This document shows, piece by piece, positions 8,712 to 17,661 of a stretch of DNA of 64,000 nt (position 1 is the stretch's first letter; each line of letters starts with the position of its first letter). Under the pieces are notes generated by a model that ran no database searches, was not told the origin of the DNA, and was given only the letters and a program-made list of their open reading frames with translations. The DNA lies in the NCBI GenBank assembly GCA_029778535.1, contig JAKOQB010000095.1, positions 1-64,000 of the forward strand, given 5' to 3'. Source of the DNA: Pseudomonadota bacterium. GTDB taxonomy: Bacteria; Pseudomonadota; Gammaproteobacteria; Burkholderiales; Burkholderiaceae_F. A program made the position numbers and the translations under genes.

Positions 8712-10070
8712 ATGACGGTCCGCGAGGGATCGCTGGAAGCGCCGACCCGCCACGCGCTCGACTGGAAGAACCCTGCCTTCTACGACGAGAAGGCGCTGAA
8801 CAAGGAACTGCATCGCGTCTTCGACATCTGCCACGGCTGCCGCCGTTGCGTCAGCCTGTGCGGGGCGTTTCCCACGCTGTTCGACCTCGTCGACAACGGT
8901 CCGACCATGGAACTGGACGGCGTGCCGAAGGAGAAATACAAGGACGTCGTCGACCAGTGCTACCTGTGCGACATGTGCTTCATGACGAAGTGTCCGTATG
9001 TGCCGCCGCATCCGTGGAACCTCGACTTCCCGCACCTGATGCTGCGCGCCAAGGCGGTGCACTTCAGGCAGCACGGCGCGAGCGCGGCCGACAAGTTCAT
9101 GACCTCGACCGACAAGGTCGGCGTGTTCGCCGGCATTCCGATCGTGACCCGGGCGATCAACGCGGTGAACCGCACCGCGCCCGCGCGCGCGGCGCAGGAG
9201 AAGCTGCTCGGACTCGAGCGCAAGGCCTGGCGGCCCGACTTCGCGCCGAAGAAGTTCCGGTCGGCCGCGCGCTCGAACACGGCCGCCGCAGTGAAGGACG
9301 GCGCCAAGACGCCGGGCAAGGTGGCGATTTTCTCGACCTGCTACGTCAACTACAACGAGCCGGGCATCGGACACGACCTGATCAGGATCCTCGAGCACAA
9401 CGCGATCCCGTACGTGCTGGCGGAGAAGGAGGCCTGCTGCGGGATGCCGAAGCTCGAGATCGGCGACCTCGACGCGGTCGAACGGCTTAAGAACATCAAC
9501 ATTCCGCAGCTCGCGCGGCTGGCGCGCGAGGGCTACGCGATCATGAGTGCGATCCCTTCGTGCACGCTGATGTTCAAGCAGGAGCTGCCGCTCTTTTTCC
9601 CCGCCGATCCCGAGGTGAAGCTGGTCAGCGAAGCGATGTGGGACCCGTTCGAGTATCTGGTCGCGCGCCAAAAGGACGGCCTGCTGAAGACCGACTTCCG
9701 CACGCCGCTGGGCACCGTGTCGTATCACGTGCCGTGCCACGGCCGGGTGCAGAACATCGGCCGCAAGACCGAGGAACTGCTGAAGCTGGTTCCGCAGACG
9801 ACGCTCAACACCGTCGAGCGCTGCTCGGGCCACTCGGGGCTGTGGGGCACGCGCAAGCAGTTCCATGAGATGGCGATGAAGATCGGCAAGCCGGTGTTCA
9901 AGTCGATGGCCGGCGTGAAGCCCGACTACATCAGCTCCGACTGCCAGCTCGCCGGACATCACCTGCAACAGGGGATCGACCGCTTCGCCAGGGAATCGCT
10001 CGAAGGCAAGCAACCCGCGCTCGCGCATCCGCTCACGCTGGTGCGCATCGCCTACGGACTGGAAGGATGA
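8712..10070 (+). CDS. CCG-domain Fe-S oxidoreductase (GlpC/HdrD-like)
   Basis: A 452-residue predicted electron carrier. The N-terminal part has two ferredoxin-type [4Fe-4S] motifs (CHGCRRCVSLC and CYLCDMCFMTKCP). The C-terminal half has two cysteine-rich CCG-type repeats, with EACCGMPKLE, then HVPCHGRVQNIG and ERCSGHSGLWG, and SSDCQLAGHH. This is the arrangement of GlpC and the heterodisulfide reductase D subunit, but no GlpA/B or HdrABC genes are near. It overlaps the following DUF3501 gene by ATGA, so the two are translationally coupled. The context suggests a role in supplying or receiving electrons for the upstream rubrerythrin; this is inferred. Confidence 0.88.
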   Translation: MTVREGSLEAPTRHALDWKNPAFYDEKALNKELHRVFDICHGCRRCVSLCGAFPTLFDLVDNGPTMELDGVPKEKYKDVVDQCYLCDMCFMTKCPYVPPHPWNLDFPHLMLRAKAVHFRQHGASAADKFMTSTDKVGVFAGIPIVTRAINAVNRTAPARAAQEKLLGLERKAWRPDFAPKKFRSAARSNTAAAVKDGAKTPGKVAIFSTCYVNYNEPGIGHDLIRILEHNAIPYVLAEKEACCGMPKLEIGDLDAVERLKNINIPQLARLAREGYAIMSAIPSCTLMFKQELPLFFPADPEVKLVSEAMWDPFEYLVARQKDGLLKTDFRTPLGTVSYHVPCHGRVQNIGRKTEELLKLVPQTTLNTVERCSGHSGLWGTRKQFHEMAMKIGKPVFKSMAGVKPDYISSDCQLAGHHLQQGIDRFARESLEGKQPALAHPLTLVRIAYGLEG

Positions 10071-10669
10071 TGGAGAACGCCGACATGCCGCGCATCGAAC
10101 GGGACAGCCTTCTGACGCTGGAGGCGTACGCGAAACAGCGAAACGAATTCCGCTCCCGCGTGATCGCGCACAAGAAGCACCGCACCGTCCACCTGGGCGA
10201 CCACGTCACGCTGATCTTCGAGGACGAGCTGACGATCCGCTACCAGATCCAGGAGATGCTGAGGATCGAGAAGACCTTCGAGGAAGAGGGCATCCGCGAC
10301 GAACTCGACGCCTACAACCCGTTGATCCCCGACGGCACGAACCTCAAGGCGACGATGATGATCGAGTACGAGGACCCGGTCGTCCGTGCGCGCGAGCTGG
10401 CGAAGCTCAAGGGGATCGAGGACGCGGTGTACGTGCAGGTCGACGGCCATGAGAAGGTCAACGCGATCGCCGACGAGGACCTGGAGCGCGAGAACGACGA
10501 GAAGACCTCGTCGGTGCATTTCCTGCGTTTCGAGTTCACGCCGGCGATGGTCGCGGCGTTCAAGGGCGGGGCGGCGGTCGCGGTGGGAATCGATCACCCG
10601 AACTACCGCGCGCGCGTCGACGAAATCGCGCCCGAGGTGCAGGCGGCGCTGGCACGCGATTTCGCGTAA
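10067..10669 (+). CDS. DUF3501 family protein
   Basis: A 200-residue soluble protein of a conserved family with unknown function. It starts at the ATG overlapping the upstream stop (ATGA); alternative ATGs at 10070 and 10085 are in frame. Recognisable family features are the acidic and basic N-terminal stretch IERDSLLTLEAYAKQRNEFR and the segment LIFEDELTIRYQIQEMLRIE. No cysteine cluster, membrane segment or cofactor motif is visible. Its strict association with rubrerythrin and the CCG-domain protein is known in many proteobacteria and suggests a common peroxide-related or redox function. Confidence 0.88.
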   Translation: MMENADMPRIERDSLLTLEAYAKQRNEFRSRVIAHKKHRTVHLGDHVTLIFEDELTIRYQIQEMLRIEKTFEEEGIRDELDAYNPLIPDGTNLKATMMIEYEDPVVRARELAKLKGIEDAVYVQVDGHEKVNAIADEDLERENDEKTSSVHFLRFEFTPAMVAAFKGGAAVAVGIDHPNYRARVDEIAPEVQAALARDFA

Positions 10670-10697
10670 CGCGCGCCGCTGCGTGCGATGATTTCGC

Positions 10698-11810
10698 ATG
10701 CAGCGCAAGCCGGTCGTCCAGGCTCCCGTCCACGTCGTGCCGCGCAAGGGCCGCGGCGCGACCTTCAACGTTGCTCACCGCTTCGAAAGCGTCGAACGCG
10801 AGGCCGACGGCGATGCACTCGACGCCGCGCGGCTGGAAGCGCACGACGGCGATCTGCCGCCGCTGAGAACCGAAGTCTCGTTCGAACAGGCGCAATCGAT
10901 CCTGGTCTGGAACGATTCGCCCGACATCTACTTCGACCGCTCGATCAATCCCTATCGCGGCTGCGAGCACGGCTGCGTGTACTGCTATGCGCGGCCGACG
11001 CACAGCTACCTGGGGCTTTCGCCCGGGCTCGACTTCGAAACGAAACTGGTCGCCAAGCTGAACGCGGCCGAGGTGCTGACACAAGAACTCGCCACGCCGG
11101 GCTACCGCGCCGACGTGATCAACGTTGGCTCCGCCACCGACGCCTATCAGCCGATCGAGCGCGAGCTGCGCGTCACGCGGCAGGTTCTCGAAGTGCTGGC
11201 GGCGGCGCGCCATCCGGTGGCGATCGTCACCAAGTCGAGCCTGGTCGAGCGCGATCTCGATCTGCTGGTGCCGCTCGCGCAGCAGCGGCTCACCGCCGTC
11301 TACGTCAGCGTGACCACGCTCGATCACGCGCTGTCGCGCAGGCTCGAGCCGCGCGCGGCGAGCCCGACGCGCCGGTTGCGGACGATCGAAACGCTCGCGC
11401 GCGCCGGCGTGCCGGTGTGCGTGAACGTCGCGCCGATCATTCCGTTCCTGACCGAGCCGGACATGGAGCACATCATGCAGGCCGCGGCGGACGCGGGCGC
11501 AGCGGCCGCCTTCTACACCGTGCTGCGCCTGCCATGGGAGGTCAATCCGCTGTTCCAGGACTGGCTCGCCCAGCACTATCCGGAGCGCGCGCAGCGGGTG
11601 ATGAACCGAGTGCGCGACCTGCACGGCGGCAAGGACTACGACGCCGCGTTTCGCACGCGGATGAAGGGCGAAGGCGTGTGGTCGGCCCTGATCCGGCAAC
11701 GCTTCGACAGGGCCTGCGCGCGGCTCGCACTGCAGTTCAAGCGCTTCGAACTGCGCACCGATCTCTTTGTGCCGCCGGCGCGCGATGCGCGACAGCAGAG
11801 CCTCTTCTAG
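10698..11810 (+). CDS. Radical SAM protein, PA0069/Rv2578c family
   Basis: A 370-residue radical S-adenosylmethionine enzyme of the SplB-like PA0069 family, with unknown substrate. The [4Fe-4S] motif is CEHGCVYC (Cx3Cx2C) in the context NPYRGCEHGCVYCYARPTHS, which is diagnostic. The TIM-barrel continues with INVGSATDAYQPIERE and VTKSSLVERDLDLL. It starts at the ATG 29 bases after DUF3501 but looks independent. Its stop codon overlaps that of the convergent TM2 gene through the palindromic CTAG. Confidence 0.9.
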   Translation: MQRKPVVQAPVHVVPRKGRGATFNVAHRFESVEREADGDALDAARLEAHDGDLPPLRTEVSFEQAQSILVWNDSPDIYFDRSINPYRGCEHGCVYCYARPTHSYLGLSPGLDFETKLVAKLNAAEVLTQELATPGYRADVINVGSATDAYQPIERELRVTRQVLEVLAAARHPVAIVTKSSLVERDLDLLVPLAQQRLTAVYVSVTTLDHALSRRLEPRAASPTRRLRTIETLARAGVPVCVNVAPIIPFLTEPDMEHIMQAAADAGAAAAFYTVLRLPWEVNPLFQDWLAQHYPERAQRVMNRVRDLHGGKDYDAAFRTRMKGEGVWSALIRQRFDRACARLALQFKRFELRTDLFVPPARDARQQSLF

Positions 11811-12196
11811 CGCTCGAACAGGGTCTGGAAGAACAGCGCGATCGTCGCCAGCAGCACGATCGATCCGACCACCAGTGTCGCGATCGCCACCAGCACCGCG
11901 TCCCAGCCGCTGCGATTGGACCGCTCCGATCCGGGATTGAAACGCGCATCGAACTTCGCATCCGGCGTCAGCGCGAGCACGATTGCCTCGATGCAGCCGG
12001 CGACGAACGGAATCACGATCACGAAAAACGCGGGTGTCTGATACCAGTTCTTCACGCCGATCAGCAGCGGCGCCGCCAGCGTCGTCACGCCGAGCGGCAG
12101 CCACCACAACCGTTGGCCGAGGTAGATGCGGTGCGCGCCGAACGCGCCAAGCGCGAACGCCAGCAGCGCGGCGAGGGACTTGCGGCGGAACGTCAT
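11807..12196 (-). CDS. TM2 domain-containing membrane protein
   Basis: A 129-residue membrane protein with three or four predicted helices. The N-terminal half matches the TM2 domain: KSLAALLAFALGAFGAHRIYLG (helix, then the conserved G-x-HRxYLG turn) and a second helix LWWLPLGVTTLAAPLLIG. A last helix is near LVAIATLVVGSIVLLATIAL. No enzymatic motif. Convergent with the radical SAM gene, with a four-base overlap of stops, and divergent from rpsP. Confidence 0.85.
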   Translation of the reverse strand: MTFRRKSLAALLAFALGAFGAHRIYLGQRLWWLPLGVTTLAAPLLIGVKNWYQTPAFFVIVIPFVAGCIEAIVLALTPDAKFDARFNPGSERSNRSGWDAVLVAIATLVVGSIVLLATIALFFQTLFER

Positions 12197-12230
12197 GGGG
12201 AGCCGATGATACGGAGCCGGCTGGCGCGGG

Positions 12231-12260
12231 TTGCTCCGGCCGCGGCCGGCGGGCTACAAT
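12231..12260 (+). promoter_or_regulatory. Candidate sigma-70 promoter of the rpsP-rimM-trmD-rplS operon
   Basis: TTGCTC at 12231 and TACAAT at 12255 are separated by 18 bases, 47 bases upstream of the rpsP ATG. This fits a housekeeping promoter for the ribosomal operon. Confidence 0.6.
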
Positions 12261-12306
12261 CCGCAGCTTTCCCAAAATGCAAGTGTTGGATTCTTAAGGA
12301 TTTCCG

Positions 12307-12567
12307 ATGGTCGTCATCCGACTGGCCCGGGGCGGTGCCAAGAAACGCCCGTTCTTCAACATCGTCGCCACCGACTCGCGCAATGCGCGCGACGGCCGCT
12401 TCATCGAGCGCGTGGGTTTCTACAACCCGGTCGCGGCCGAGAACGAGACGAAGTTCCGCGTCGCCGCTGATCGGCTGACGTACTGGCAAGGCGTCGGCGC
12501 GCAGGTGAGCCCGACGGTCGCGCGACTGCTGAAGGAATTCAGCCAGGCCGCGGCGCCCGCCGCGTAA
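12307..12567 (+). CDS. rpsP: 30S ribosomal protein S16
   Basis: Small-subunit ribosomal protein bS16, 86 residues, close to the usual length. It starts [20 protein letters not shown] and contains the conserved [19 protein letters not shown]. First gene of the classical rpsP-rimM-trmD-rplS operon, seven bases before rimM. The ribosome site is AAGGA. Confidence 0.98.
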   Translation: MVVIRLARGGAKKRPFFNIVATDSRNARDGRFIERVGFYNPVAAENETKFRVAADRLTYWQGVGAQVSPTVARLLKEFSQAAAPAA

Positions 12568-12573
12568 TTCTCG

Positions 12574-13098
12574 ATGAGCCAAGGGCGGCCGACGCCGCCT
12601 GCGGACCTGATCGAACTCGGCGCGGTGCGCGGCGCCTATGGAGTGAAAGGGTGGGTGCGTATCGCGCCCCACTCGGCGGACGCGGAGGTGCTGCGCGCGA
12701 CAAGGCAGTGGTGGCTGCAGCAGCGCGGCGCAGTGCGGGCAGTCGAGGTGACCGGCCTGAAACGGCACTCCGGGCAACTGCTCGCCAAGTGGCCCGGCTG
12801 CGAGACGCCGGAGGCCGCAGAGGCACTGAAAGGCGCGACGGTCGCGGTGGCGCGCAGCGGGTTTCCGCCGCCGCCGCAGGGAACGTACTACTGGGCCGAC
12901 CTGATCGGCGCACGCGTCGTCAACCGCGCGGGTGAAGAGTTGGGAACGGTACGCGCGCTGTCCAGCAACGGGGCACACGACCTGCTGGAAGTGGTCGACG
13001 GCGATGCGGTTCGCCTGGTGCCGATTATCGAAACTTATGTCGACGAGATCGACGTCGCCGGCCGAACGATCCGCGTCGACTGGCAACGGGACTGGTAG
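12574..13098 (+). CDS. rimM: Ribosome maturation factor RimM
   Basis: Assists late assembly of the 30S head by binding S19. The 174-residue protein has the N-terminal beta-barrel domain ([15 protein letters not shown], with [20 protein letters not shown]) and the C-terminal PRC-barrel ([13 protein letters not shown], then [15 protein letters not shown]). Normal length. Position between rpsP and trmD confirms the identification. Confidence 0.97.
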   Translation: MSQGRPTPPADLIELGAVRGAYGVKGWVRIAPHSADAEVLRATRQWWLQQRGAVRAVEVTGLKRHSGQLLAKWPGCETPEAAEALKGATVAVARSGFPPPPQGTYYWADLIGARVVNRAGEELGTVRALSSNGAHDLLEVVDGDAVRLVPIIETYVDEIDVAGRTIRVDWQRDW

Positions 13099-13120
13099 GA
13101 AGGTCGGGCTAGGAGCGGGC

Positions 13121-13876
13121 GTGCGATTCGACGTGATCACGCTGTTCCCGGAGATGTTCGCGGCGCTGACCGACTACGGCATCACGCGGCGCGCGCACGA
13201 ACAGGGGTTGTGGCGGCTGGCGACATGGAACCCGCGCGATTTCACGACCGACGCGCACCGCACGGTGGACGATCGCCCGTTCGGCGGCGGCCCCGGCATG
13301 GTGATGCTGGCCGAGCCGCTGGCACTCGCGGTCGAGGCGGCCCGCGGCGCGCAGGCCACGCCGGGCCGGGTGATCGCATTCGCGCCAGCGGGCCGGCCGC
13401 TCACCGACGCGCGGGTGAAGGAATGGTCATCCGCCGGCGCTTTGACGCTGGTGTGCGGCCGGTACGAGGGCGTCGATCAGCGCTTCCTCGACGCGTGCGT
13501 CGACGAGGTGGTGTCGATCGGCGACTTCGTGATGTCGGGCGGCGAGATCGCCGCGCTGGCGCTGATCGATGCGATCGTGCGCCAGTTGCCCGGCGCGCTG
13601 AAGGAAGCGTCGGCGGCGGACGAATCGTTCGCCGCCGGGCTGCTCGACGGGCCGCACTACACGCGGCCCGAGGTGTGGCGCGGCCTGGGGGTGCCGCCGG
13701 TGCTGCTGTCGGGGCATCATGCGGACATCGCCCGCTGGCGCCGCGAGCAGGCGCTGCGGATCACCGCGGAGCGGCGGCCGGACTTGATCGAAGCCGCGCG
13801 CCGGCAGAATCTGCTGAGCGCGGCGGACGAGAAGGTGTTGCGTGTAGTGAGCCCGGGTCGGAAGGCCCGGATTTGA
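13121..13876 (+). CDS. trmD: tRNA (guanine-N1)-methyltransferase TrmD
   Basis: Methylates G37 next to the anticodon using S-adenosylmethionine. The GTG start at 13121 was chosen because family homology begins [13 protein letters not shown] and an AGGAG lies at 13111; the frame is open further upstream but there it overlaps rimM. The 251-residue protein shows the trefoil-knot signature [12 protein letters not shown] with [10 protein letters not shown], and FGGGPGMVM. The C-terminal tail ends in [10 protein letters not shown]. Confidence 0.97.
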   Translation: MRFDVITLFPEMFAALTDYGITRRAHEQGLWRLATWNPRDFTTDAHRTVDDRPFGGGPGMVMLAEPLALAVEAARGAQATPGRVIAFAPAGRPLTDARVKEWSSAGALTLVCGRYEGVDQRFLDACVDEVVSIGDFVMSGGEIAALALIDAIVRQLPGALKEASAADESFAAGLLDGPHYTRPEVWRGLGVPPVLLSGHHADIARWRREQALRITAERRPDLIEAARRQNLLSAADEKVLRVVSPGRKARI

Positions 13877-13958
13877 AGGTCCCATCCTCTGGGGCGGCGA
13901 CAACGGCGGAACGATCCGCGCACAACAGCCGTCACACGATGGCCAATGGAGAGTGAAA

Positions 13959-14333
13959 ATGGACGTGATCCAGCAACTTGAGAAGGAAGAAATCGCCCGC
14001 GTCACCGCCAACAAGACGATCCCCGAGTTCGGACCGGGCGACACGGTGATCGTGAACGTGAACGTCGTCGAGGGCACCCGCAAGCGCGTGCAGGCCTACG
14101 AGGGCGTGGTGATCGCCCGGCGCAACCGGGGGCTCAACAGCTCGTTCGTGGTGCGCAAGATCTCCAGCGGCGAAGGCGTGGAGCGAACGTTCCAGCTGTA
14201 CTCGCCGTCGATCGCATCGATCGAGGTCAAGCGCCGCGGCGACGTGCGCCGCGCCAAGCTTTACTACCTGCGTGACCGCTCCGGCAAGTCGGCGCGCATC
14301 CGCGAGAAGCTCGAGACTCGCGGCGAAGAGTAG
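13959..14333 (+). CDS. rplS: 50S ribosomal protein L19
   Basis: Large-subunit protein bL19, 124 residues. The ATG at 13959 is used rather than the in-frame GTG at 13953, because the family begins at [12 protein letters not shown]. The conserved block [20 protein letters not shown], here with a proline variant, and [20 protein letters not shown] are present. Last gene of the operon; a strong hairpin follows nine bases after the stop. Confidence 0.97.
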   Translation: MDVIQQLEKEEIARVTANKTIPEFGPGDTVIVNVNVVEGTRKRVQAYEGVVIARRNRGLNSSFVVRKISSGEGVERTFQLYSPSIASIEVKRRGDVRRAKLYYLRDRSGKSARIREKLETRGEE

Positions 14334-14341
14334 ATCGCCTC

Positions 14342-14366
14342 GGCGGCGCCGTGATCCGGCGCCGCC
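14342..14366 (+). terminator. GC-rich hairpin after rplS
   Basis: A perfect 9-bp stem (GGCGGCGCC and GGCGCCGCC, loop GTGATCC) directly follows the rplS stop. There is no T-run after it, so it may be a transcript-stabilising or weak terminator structure. Confidence 0.5.
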
Positions 14367-14373
14367 CGATCGC

Positions 14374-15108
14374 ATGGCGGAGCTGAAGCCGCACCCCGAT
14401 CCCACCGCGCCGCCGCGCCTGATCGTCGATCCGGAGGCGGTGCCGCTCGATGCTGCGTTCGCCGACATTGCGGTGCGCGGTGCCGCGGTCGCTCCCGAGC
14501 GGCTGCGACCGGATGCGCTGCGCACGCGGCTGGCCGCGCCGCCCGCGTGGCGGCCCGAGATGACGGGCGACGAGAAGCTCGCGCTGCTCAGCCGGCCGCC
14601 GCGGCCGGCATCGGTGCTGATCCCGTTGGTGGTACGCGACGCCGGCGTGTCGGTGCTGCTGACCCGGCGCACCTCGCACCTGCACGATCACGCGGGCCAG
14701 ATCAGCTTTCCCGGCGGGCGCGCGGACGAAGGCGATCGTGACGCGATCGCCACCGCGCTGCGCGAATCACGGGAGGAGATCGGGCTCGTGCCCGAGGCCG
14801 TCGACGTGATCGGCACGCTGCCGCTTTACATCACGATCACCGGTTACCGGGTCACGCCGGTGGTGGCGCTGATCGAGCGCGAATTCAACCTCAGGTTGGA
14901 CGACTTCGAGGTCGAGGAGGCGTTCGAGGTGCCGCTGTCGTTCCTGATGAATCCGGCCAACCACGAGAGGCGCCGCATCGAGATGGGCGGCATCAGTCGC
15001 GCGTTCTATGCGATGCCGTATGCGGACCCGCGCGCCGCCAGGCGCTACTTCATCTGGGGCGCGACCGCCGCGATGCTGCGCAACTTCTACCACCTGCTCG
15101 CCGCGTAG
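14374..15108 (+). CDS. CoA pyrophosphatase-type Nudix hydrolase
   Basis: A 244-residue Nudix hydrolase of the NudL/CoA-diphosphatase group, which cleaves CoA and its derivatives to phosphopantetheine and ADP. Diagnostic is the UPF0035 motif LLTRRTSHLHDHAGQISFPG leading into the Nudix box, with TALRESREEIGL as its metal-binding helix. The first 90 residues are a variable proline-rich region. The ATG at 14374 follows the hairpin after rplS; open frame further upstream overlaps rplS and is discarded. Confidence 0.88.
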   Translation: MAELKPHPDPTAPPRLIVDPEAVPLDAAFADIAVRGAAVAPERLRPDALRTRLAAPPAWRPEMTGDEKLALLSRPPRPASVLIPLVVRDAGVSVLLTRRTSHLHDHAGQISFPGGRADEGDRDAIATALRESREEIGLVPEAVDVIGTLPLYITITGYRVTPVVALIEREFNLRLDDFEVEEAFEVPLSFLMNPANHERRRIEMGGISRAFYAMPYADPRAARRYFIWGATAAMLRNFYHLLAA

Positions 15109-15127
15109 CATTCATTCGGAGATCGAC

Positions 15128-16084
15128 GTGGGCTGGCTCGCGTTGCTGCTGGTATTGCTGCTCGAGCAGGTGCGCCCGGTGCCGGCGCGCAACCCCATCT
15201 ACGCCGCAGCGGAGTGGATCGCCGACGGCGCCGAGAGGAATTTCAACGCCGGCTCTCCGCGGCATGGCCTGTACGCGTGGCTGCTGGTGGTCGGCGGCGC
15301 GACGGCGGCGGCGGGCATCCTGTACGCGCTCGCGCTGTCGGTGTCGTGGTTCGTCGCGCTGGCGCTGAATCTCGTCGTGCTGTACTTCACGCTCGGCTTC
15401 CGCCAGTTCAGCCATCCGTTCACCGAGATCCAGATCGCGATCGCCAACGGCGATCTCGCCACCGCGCGGCGCGAGCTCGCCGCATGGAAGAGCCAGTCGG
15501 AAGAGGGGTACAGCGCCGCCGAACTCGACGCGTCCGAAGTCGTGCGGCAGGCGATCGAATACGGGATCGTGCTTGCGCACCGGCACGTGTTCGGCGTGTT
15601 CTTCTGGTTCGTCGTGCTGCCGGGCCCGATGGGTCCGGTGTTTTACCGGCTCGCCGACTACGTCGCGCGGCGGTGGAACCGGCGCGTCCGCGCGCCGCTG
15701 CCGGCCGACGAATTCGGCAAGTTCGCGCGCGAGGTGTTCGCGTGGATCGACTGGCTGCCGGCGCGGATGACGGCGCTCGGCTTCGCCATCGTCGGCGACT
15801 TCGAAGGCGCGGTGTACTGCTGGCGCAAGGTCAGGGGCGTGGGCGGGTTTCCGGGCGTGGAGTCGCGCGCGGTGGTGCTCGGCGCGGCCAGCGGCGCGCT
15901 CGGCACGCGCATCATGGGCGCGGCGGAATCGGCGCGCTACTTCGATGAGCCAGGGCAGGAAGGCGCCGGGCTGCGCGAGCCGGATTCGAACACGCCGCGT
16001 TCCGTCGTGGGGCTCGCGTGGCGCGCGATGATCCTGTGGCTGATCGTGCTGCTCGCGCTGTCGCTTGCGGGGTGGTTGACGTAG
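15128..16084 (+). CDS. CobD/CbiB family membrane protein (AmpE-like)
   Basis: A 318-residue polytopic membrane protein related to CbiB/CobD, the adenosylcobinamide-phosphate synthase, and to AmpE. It begins with a GTG (GWLALLLVLLLEQVRPV) and has helices near residues 45-90, then GVFFWFVVLPGPMGPVFYRLADYV, the family's most conserved region, and a final C-terminal helix. No cobalamin biosynthesis gene is near. In Burkholderiales such stand-alone copies are usually annotated only as CobD/CbiB family, so a cobalamin role is unproven. Confidence 0.85.
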   Translation: MGWLALLLVLLLEQVRPVPARNPIYAAAEWIADGAERNFNAGSPRHGLYAWLLVVGGATAAAGILYALALSVSWFVALALNLVVLYFTLGFRQFSHPFTEIQIAIANGDLATARRELAAWKSQSEEGYSAAELDASEVVRQAIEYGIVLAHRHVFGVFFWFVVLPGPMGPVFYRLADYVARRWNRRVRAPLPADEFGKFAREVFAWIDWLPARMTALGFAIVGDFEGAVYCWRKVRGVGGFPGVESRAVVLGAASGALGTRIMGAAESARYFDEPGQEGAGLREPDSNTPRSVVGLAWRAMILWLIVLLALSLAGWLT

Positions 16085-16112
16085 CGCCGGGGCGACAACA
16101 CCTGTGCCCGCC

Positions 16113-16418
16113 TCAGCCTCTCGGCGCACCGCACGCCCAGCACGCGCCGAACTGCGGTTCCAGTTCCTCCCCGCACTTCGCGCAGCGCCACGTCGGCCCG
16201 CTGACGGGGTGCATCAGCTCGCGCAGCAGCGACCGTGCGCGCGGTTCGTCCCAATCGTCGGCGATCCACACCTGCGGCGCGCATTCGAGGAAAGGAATGT
16301 CGCCGATCGCGCCCGACAGCGTGGTGTTGCGCACCTCGCAGGCGATGCCGGCGGCGCGCAGCGCATTGGCGATGTGCGCGGCCTGCAGCGTCTGGTCGCA
16401 GCGGACGAGCAGCTTCAT
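16113..16418 (-). CDS. DUF2007 domain protein with C-terminal zinc ribbon
   Basis: A 101-residue protein. The N-terminal 65 residues resemble DUF2007 (signal-transducing PII-fold-like; KLLVRCDQTLQAAHIANAL, with PQVWIADDWDEPRA). The C-terminus adds a rubredoxin-like zinc ribbon with CAKC and CWAC pairs. Function is unknown. Its start overlaps the rsgA stop by ATGA, so it is the last gene of the M48-phhB-rsgA operon. Confidence 0.82.
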   Translation of the reverse strand: MKLLVRCDQTLQAAHIANALRAAGIACEVRNTTLSGAIGDIPFLECAPQVWIADDWDEPRARSLLRELMHPVSGPTWRCAKCGEELEPQFGACWACGAPRG

Positions 16419-17311
16419 TGCGCTCGCTCCGCCAGCAGTTGGCGATAGAAGTCATAGCGCTGCGCATCGATGCCGCCGGCGTCGACCGCCGCGCGGATCG
16501 CACAGTCGGGCTCGGTCAGATGCCGGCAATCGAGAAAGCGGCAGCGGCCGAAGTGAGGCGCGAATTCCGGGAACGACGCGACGATCGCGGCCTCGTCCAG
16601 GTGCGACAGCCCGAATGCCCGGAACCCCGGCGAATCGATCAGTGCGCCGCCCCCCGGCAGCGCGAACCAGCGCGACGACGTGGTGGTCTGCTTGCCGAGG
16701 TTCAGGTGGCGCGAGAATTCCCGCGTCAGCGCGTCGGCGCCGGGCACCAGCAGATTCAGCAGCGTCGACTTGCCCATGCCGGACTGGCCGATCAACAGCG
16801 TCGCCCGCAGCGCGAGCAAGGGCAGCAGCGCCGCGCGCGCTGCGTCCGGATCGCGCCGCGCGCTGATCGTGAGCGTGCGGTAGCCGAGCGAGCGCACCTG
16901 CTCGAGCCGTCCCCGCGCCGCGTCGAGGTCGGGCAGGTCGGTCTTGTTCAGGATCACCAGGCTGTCGATCGCTGCCGCGTGCGCGGCGGCGAGCGCGCGC
17001 CACACGAAGCGGATGCTGAACGCGGGTTGCGTCGCGAACACGATCGCGACCTGATCGACGTTCGCGGCCATCTCCTTGGTGCGATTGCGGTCGGCGCGAT
17101 AGAGCAGGTTCCTGCGCGGCAGCACCGCGTCGATCACCGCCTGTTCTGCGCTCGTGCGCGCATAGCGGACGAGATCGCCGACGATCACGTCGCCGCGCTT
17201 GCCGCGCCGGACCGCGGTCAGCAGCGTGCCGTCGTCGTCGATCAGATGATGCCTGCCGAAACCTGCCACGACGCGCGCCGTTGATTCCGTCTCGGCGCGC
17301 GCGTCGCTCAT
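16415..17311 (-). CDS. rsgA: Ribosome small subunit-dependent GTPase RsgA
   Basis: Circularly permuted GTPase that checks late maturation of the 30S subunit. The 298-residue protein has an N-terminal OB-fold, then the G motifs in permuted order: NKTD (G4), GQSGMGKSTLLN (G1) and DSPGF (G3). A C-terminal zinc motif CRFLDCRHLTEPDC closes it. Starts and stops overlap both neighbours by ATGA, so it is translated within a tightly coupled operon. Normal length. Confidence 0.97.
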   Translation of the reverse strand: MSDARAETESTARVVAGFGRHHLIDDDGTLLTAVRRGKRGDVIVGDLVRYARTSAEQAVIDAVLPRRNLLYRADRNRTKEMAANVDQVAIVFATQPAFSIRFVWRALAAAHAAAIDSLVILNKTDLPDLDAARGRLEQVRSLGYRTLTISARRDPDAARAALLPLLALRATLLIGQSGMGKSTLLNLLVPGADALTREFSRHLNLGKQTTTSSRWFALPGGGALIDSPGFRAFGLSHLDEAAIVASFPEFAPHFGRCRFLDCRHLTEPDCAIRAAVDAGGIDAQRYDFYRQLLAERAQ

Positions 17312-17658
17312 GCAGCGACGCCGAACTGCTGCGCGAAGATCGCATCGGCCTTCGCCGCGCAGATGAAGTCGTTGTCCGAGATGCCGCCGACCGAATGGGT
17401 GCTGAAGCGCACCTCGCAACGGTTGTAGCCGACGACGAGGTCCGGATGATGATCCTCGCGATGGACCATGAACGCGAGCGCGTTGACGAACGCGATCGTC
17501 TCGTGATAGTTGCCGAACTTGTAGGTGCGGACCAGGGCGCCGTCGCGCAGGGTCCAGTCCGGCAGCTCCGCCAACTGCGCGCGCACCTGCGCGTCGGCAA
17601 GCGCGCTGCCTTGGCGCTCCCGGCAGTGCTGCTGCAGCAGTTCGGCGCGCGTGGCCAT
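17308..17658 (-). CDS. phhB: 4a-hydroxytetrahydrobiopterin dehydratase (pterin-4a-carbinolamine dehydratase)
   Basis: Recycles 4a-hydroxytetrahydropterin; in bacteria often paired with phenylalanine hydroxylase, though none is in this window. The 116-residue protein carries the active-site block EDHHPDLVVGYNRCEV, then STHSVGGISDNDF, matching the PCD signature with its three histidines and aspartate. It is second in an operon between the M48 peptidase and rsgA, a location found in other betaproteobacteria, so a role apart from phenylalanine breakdown is possible. Confidence 0.92.
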   Translation of the reverse strand: MATRAELLQQHCRERQGSALADAQVRAQLAELPDWTLRDGALVRTYKFGNYHETIAFVNALAFMVHREDHHPDLVVGYNRCEVRFSTHSVGGISDNDFICAAKADAIFAQQFGVAA

Positions 17659-17661
17659 CGC

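Noticed and set aside
15128..16084. Cobalamin synthesis locus
   Set aside because: The gene is CbiB/CobD-like but no other cobalamin genes are adjacent and stand-alone copies are common.
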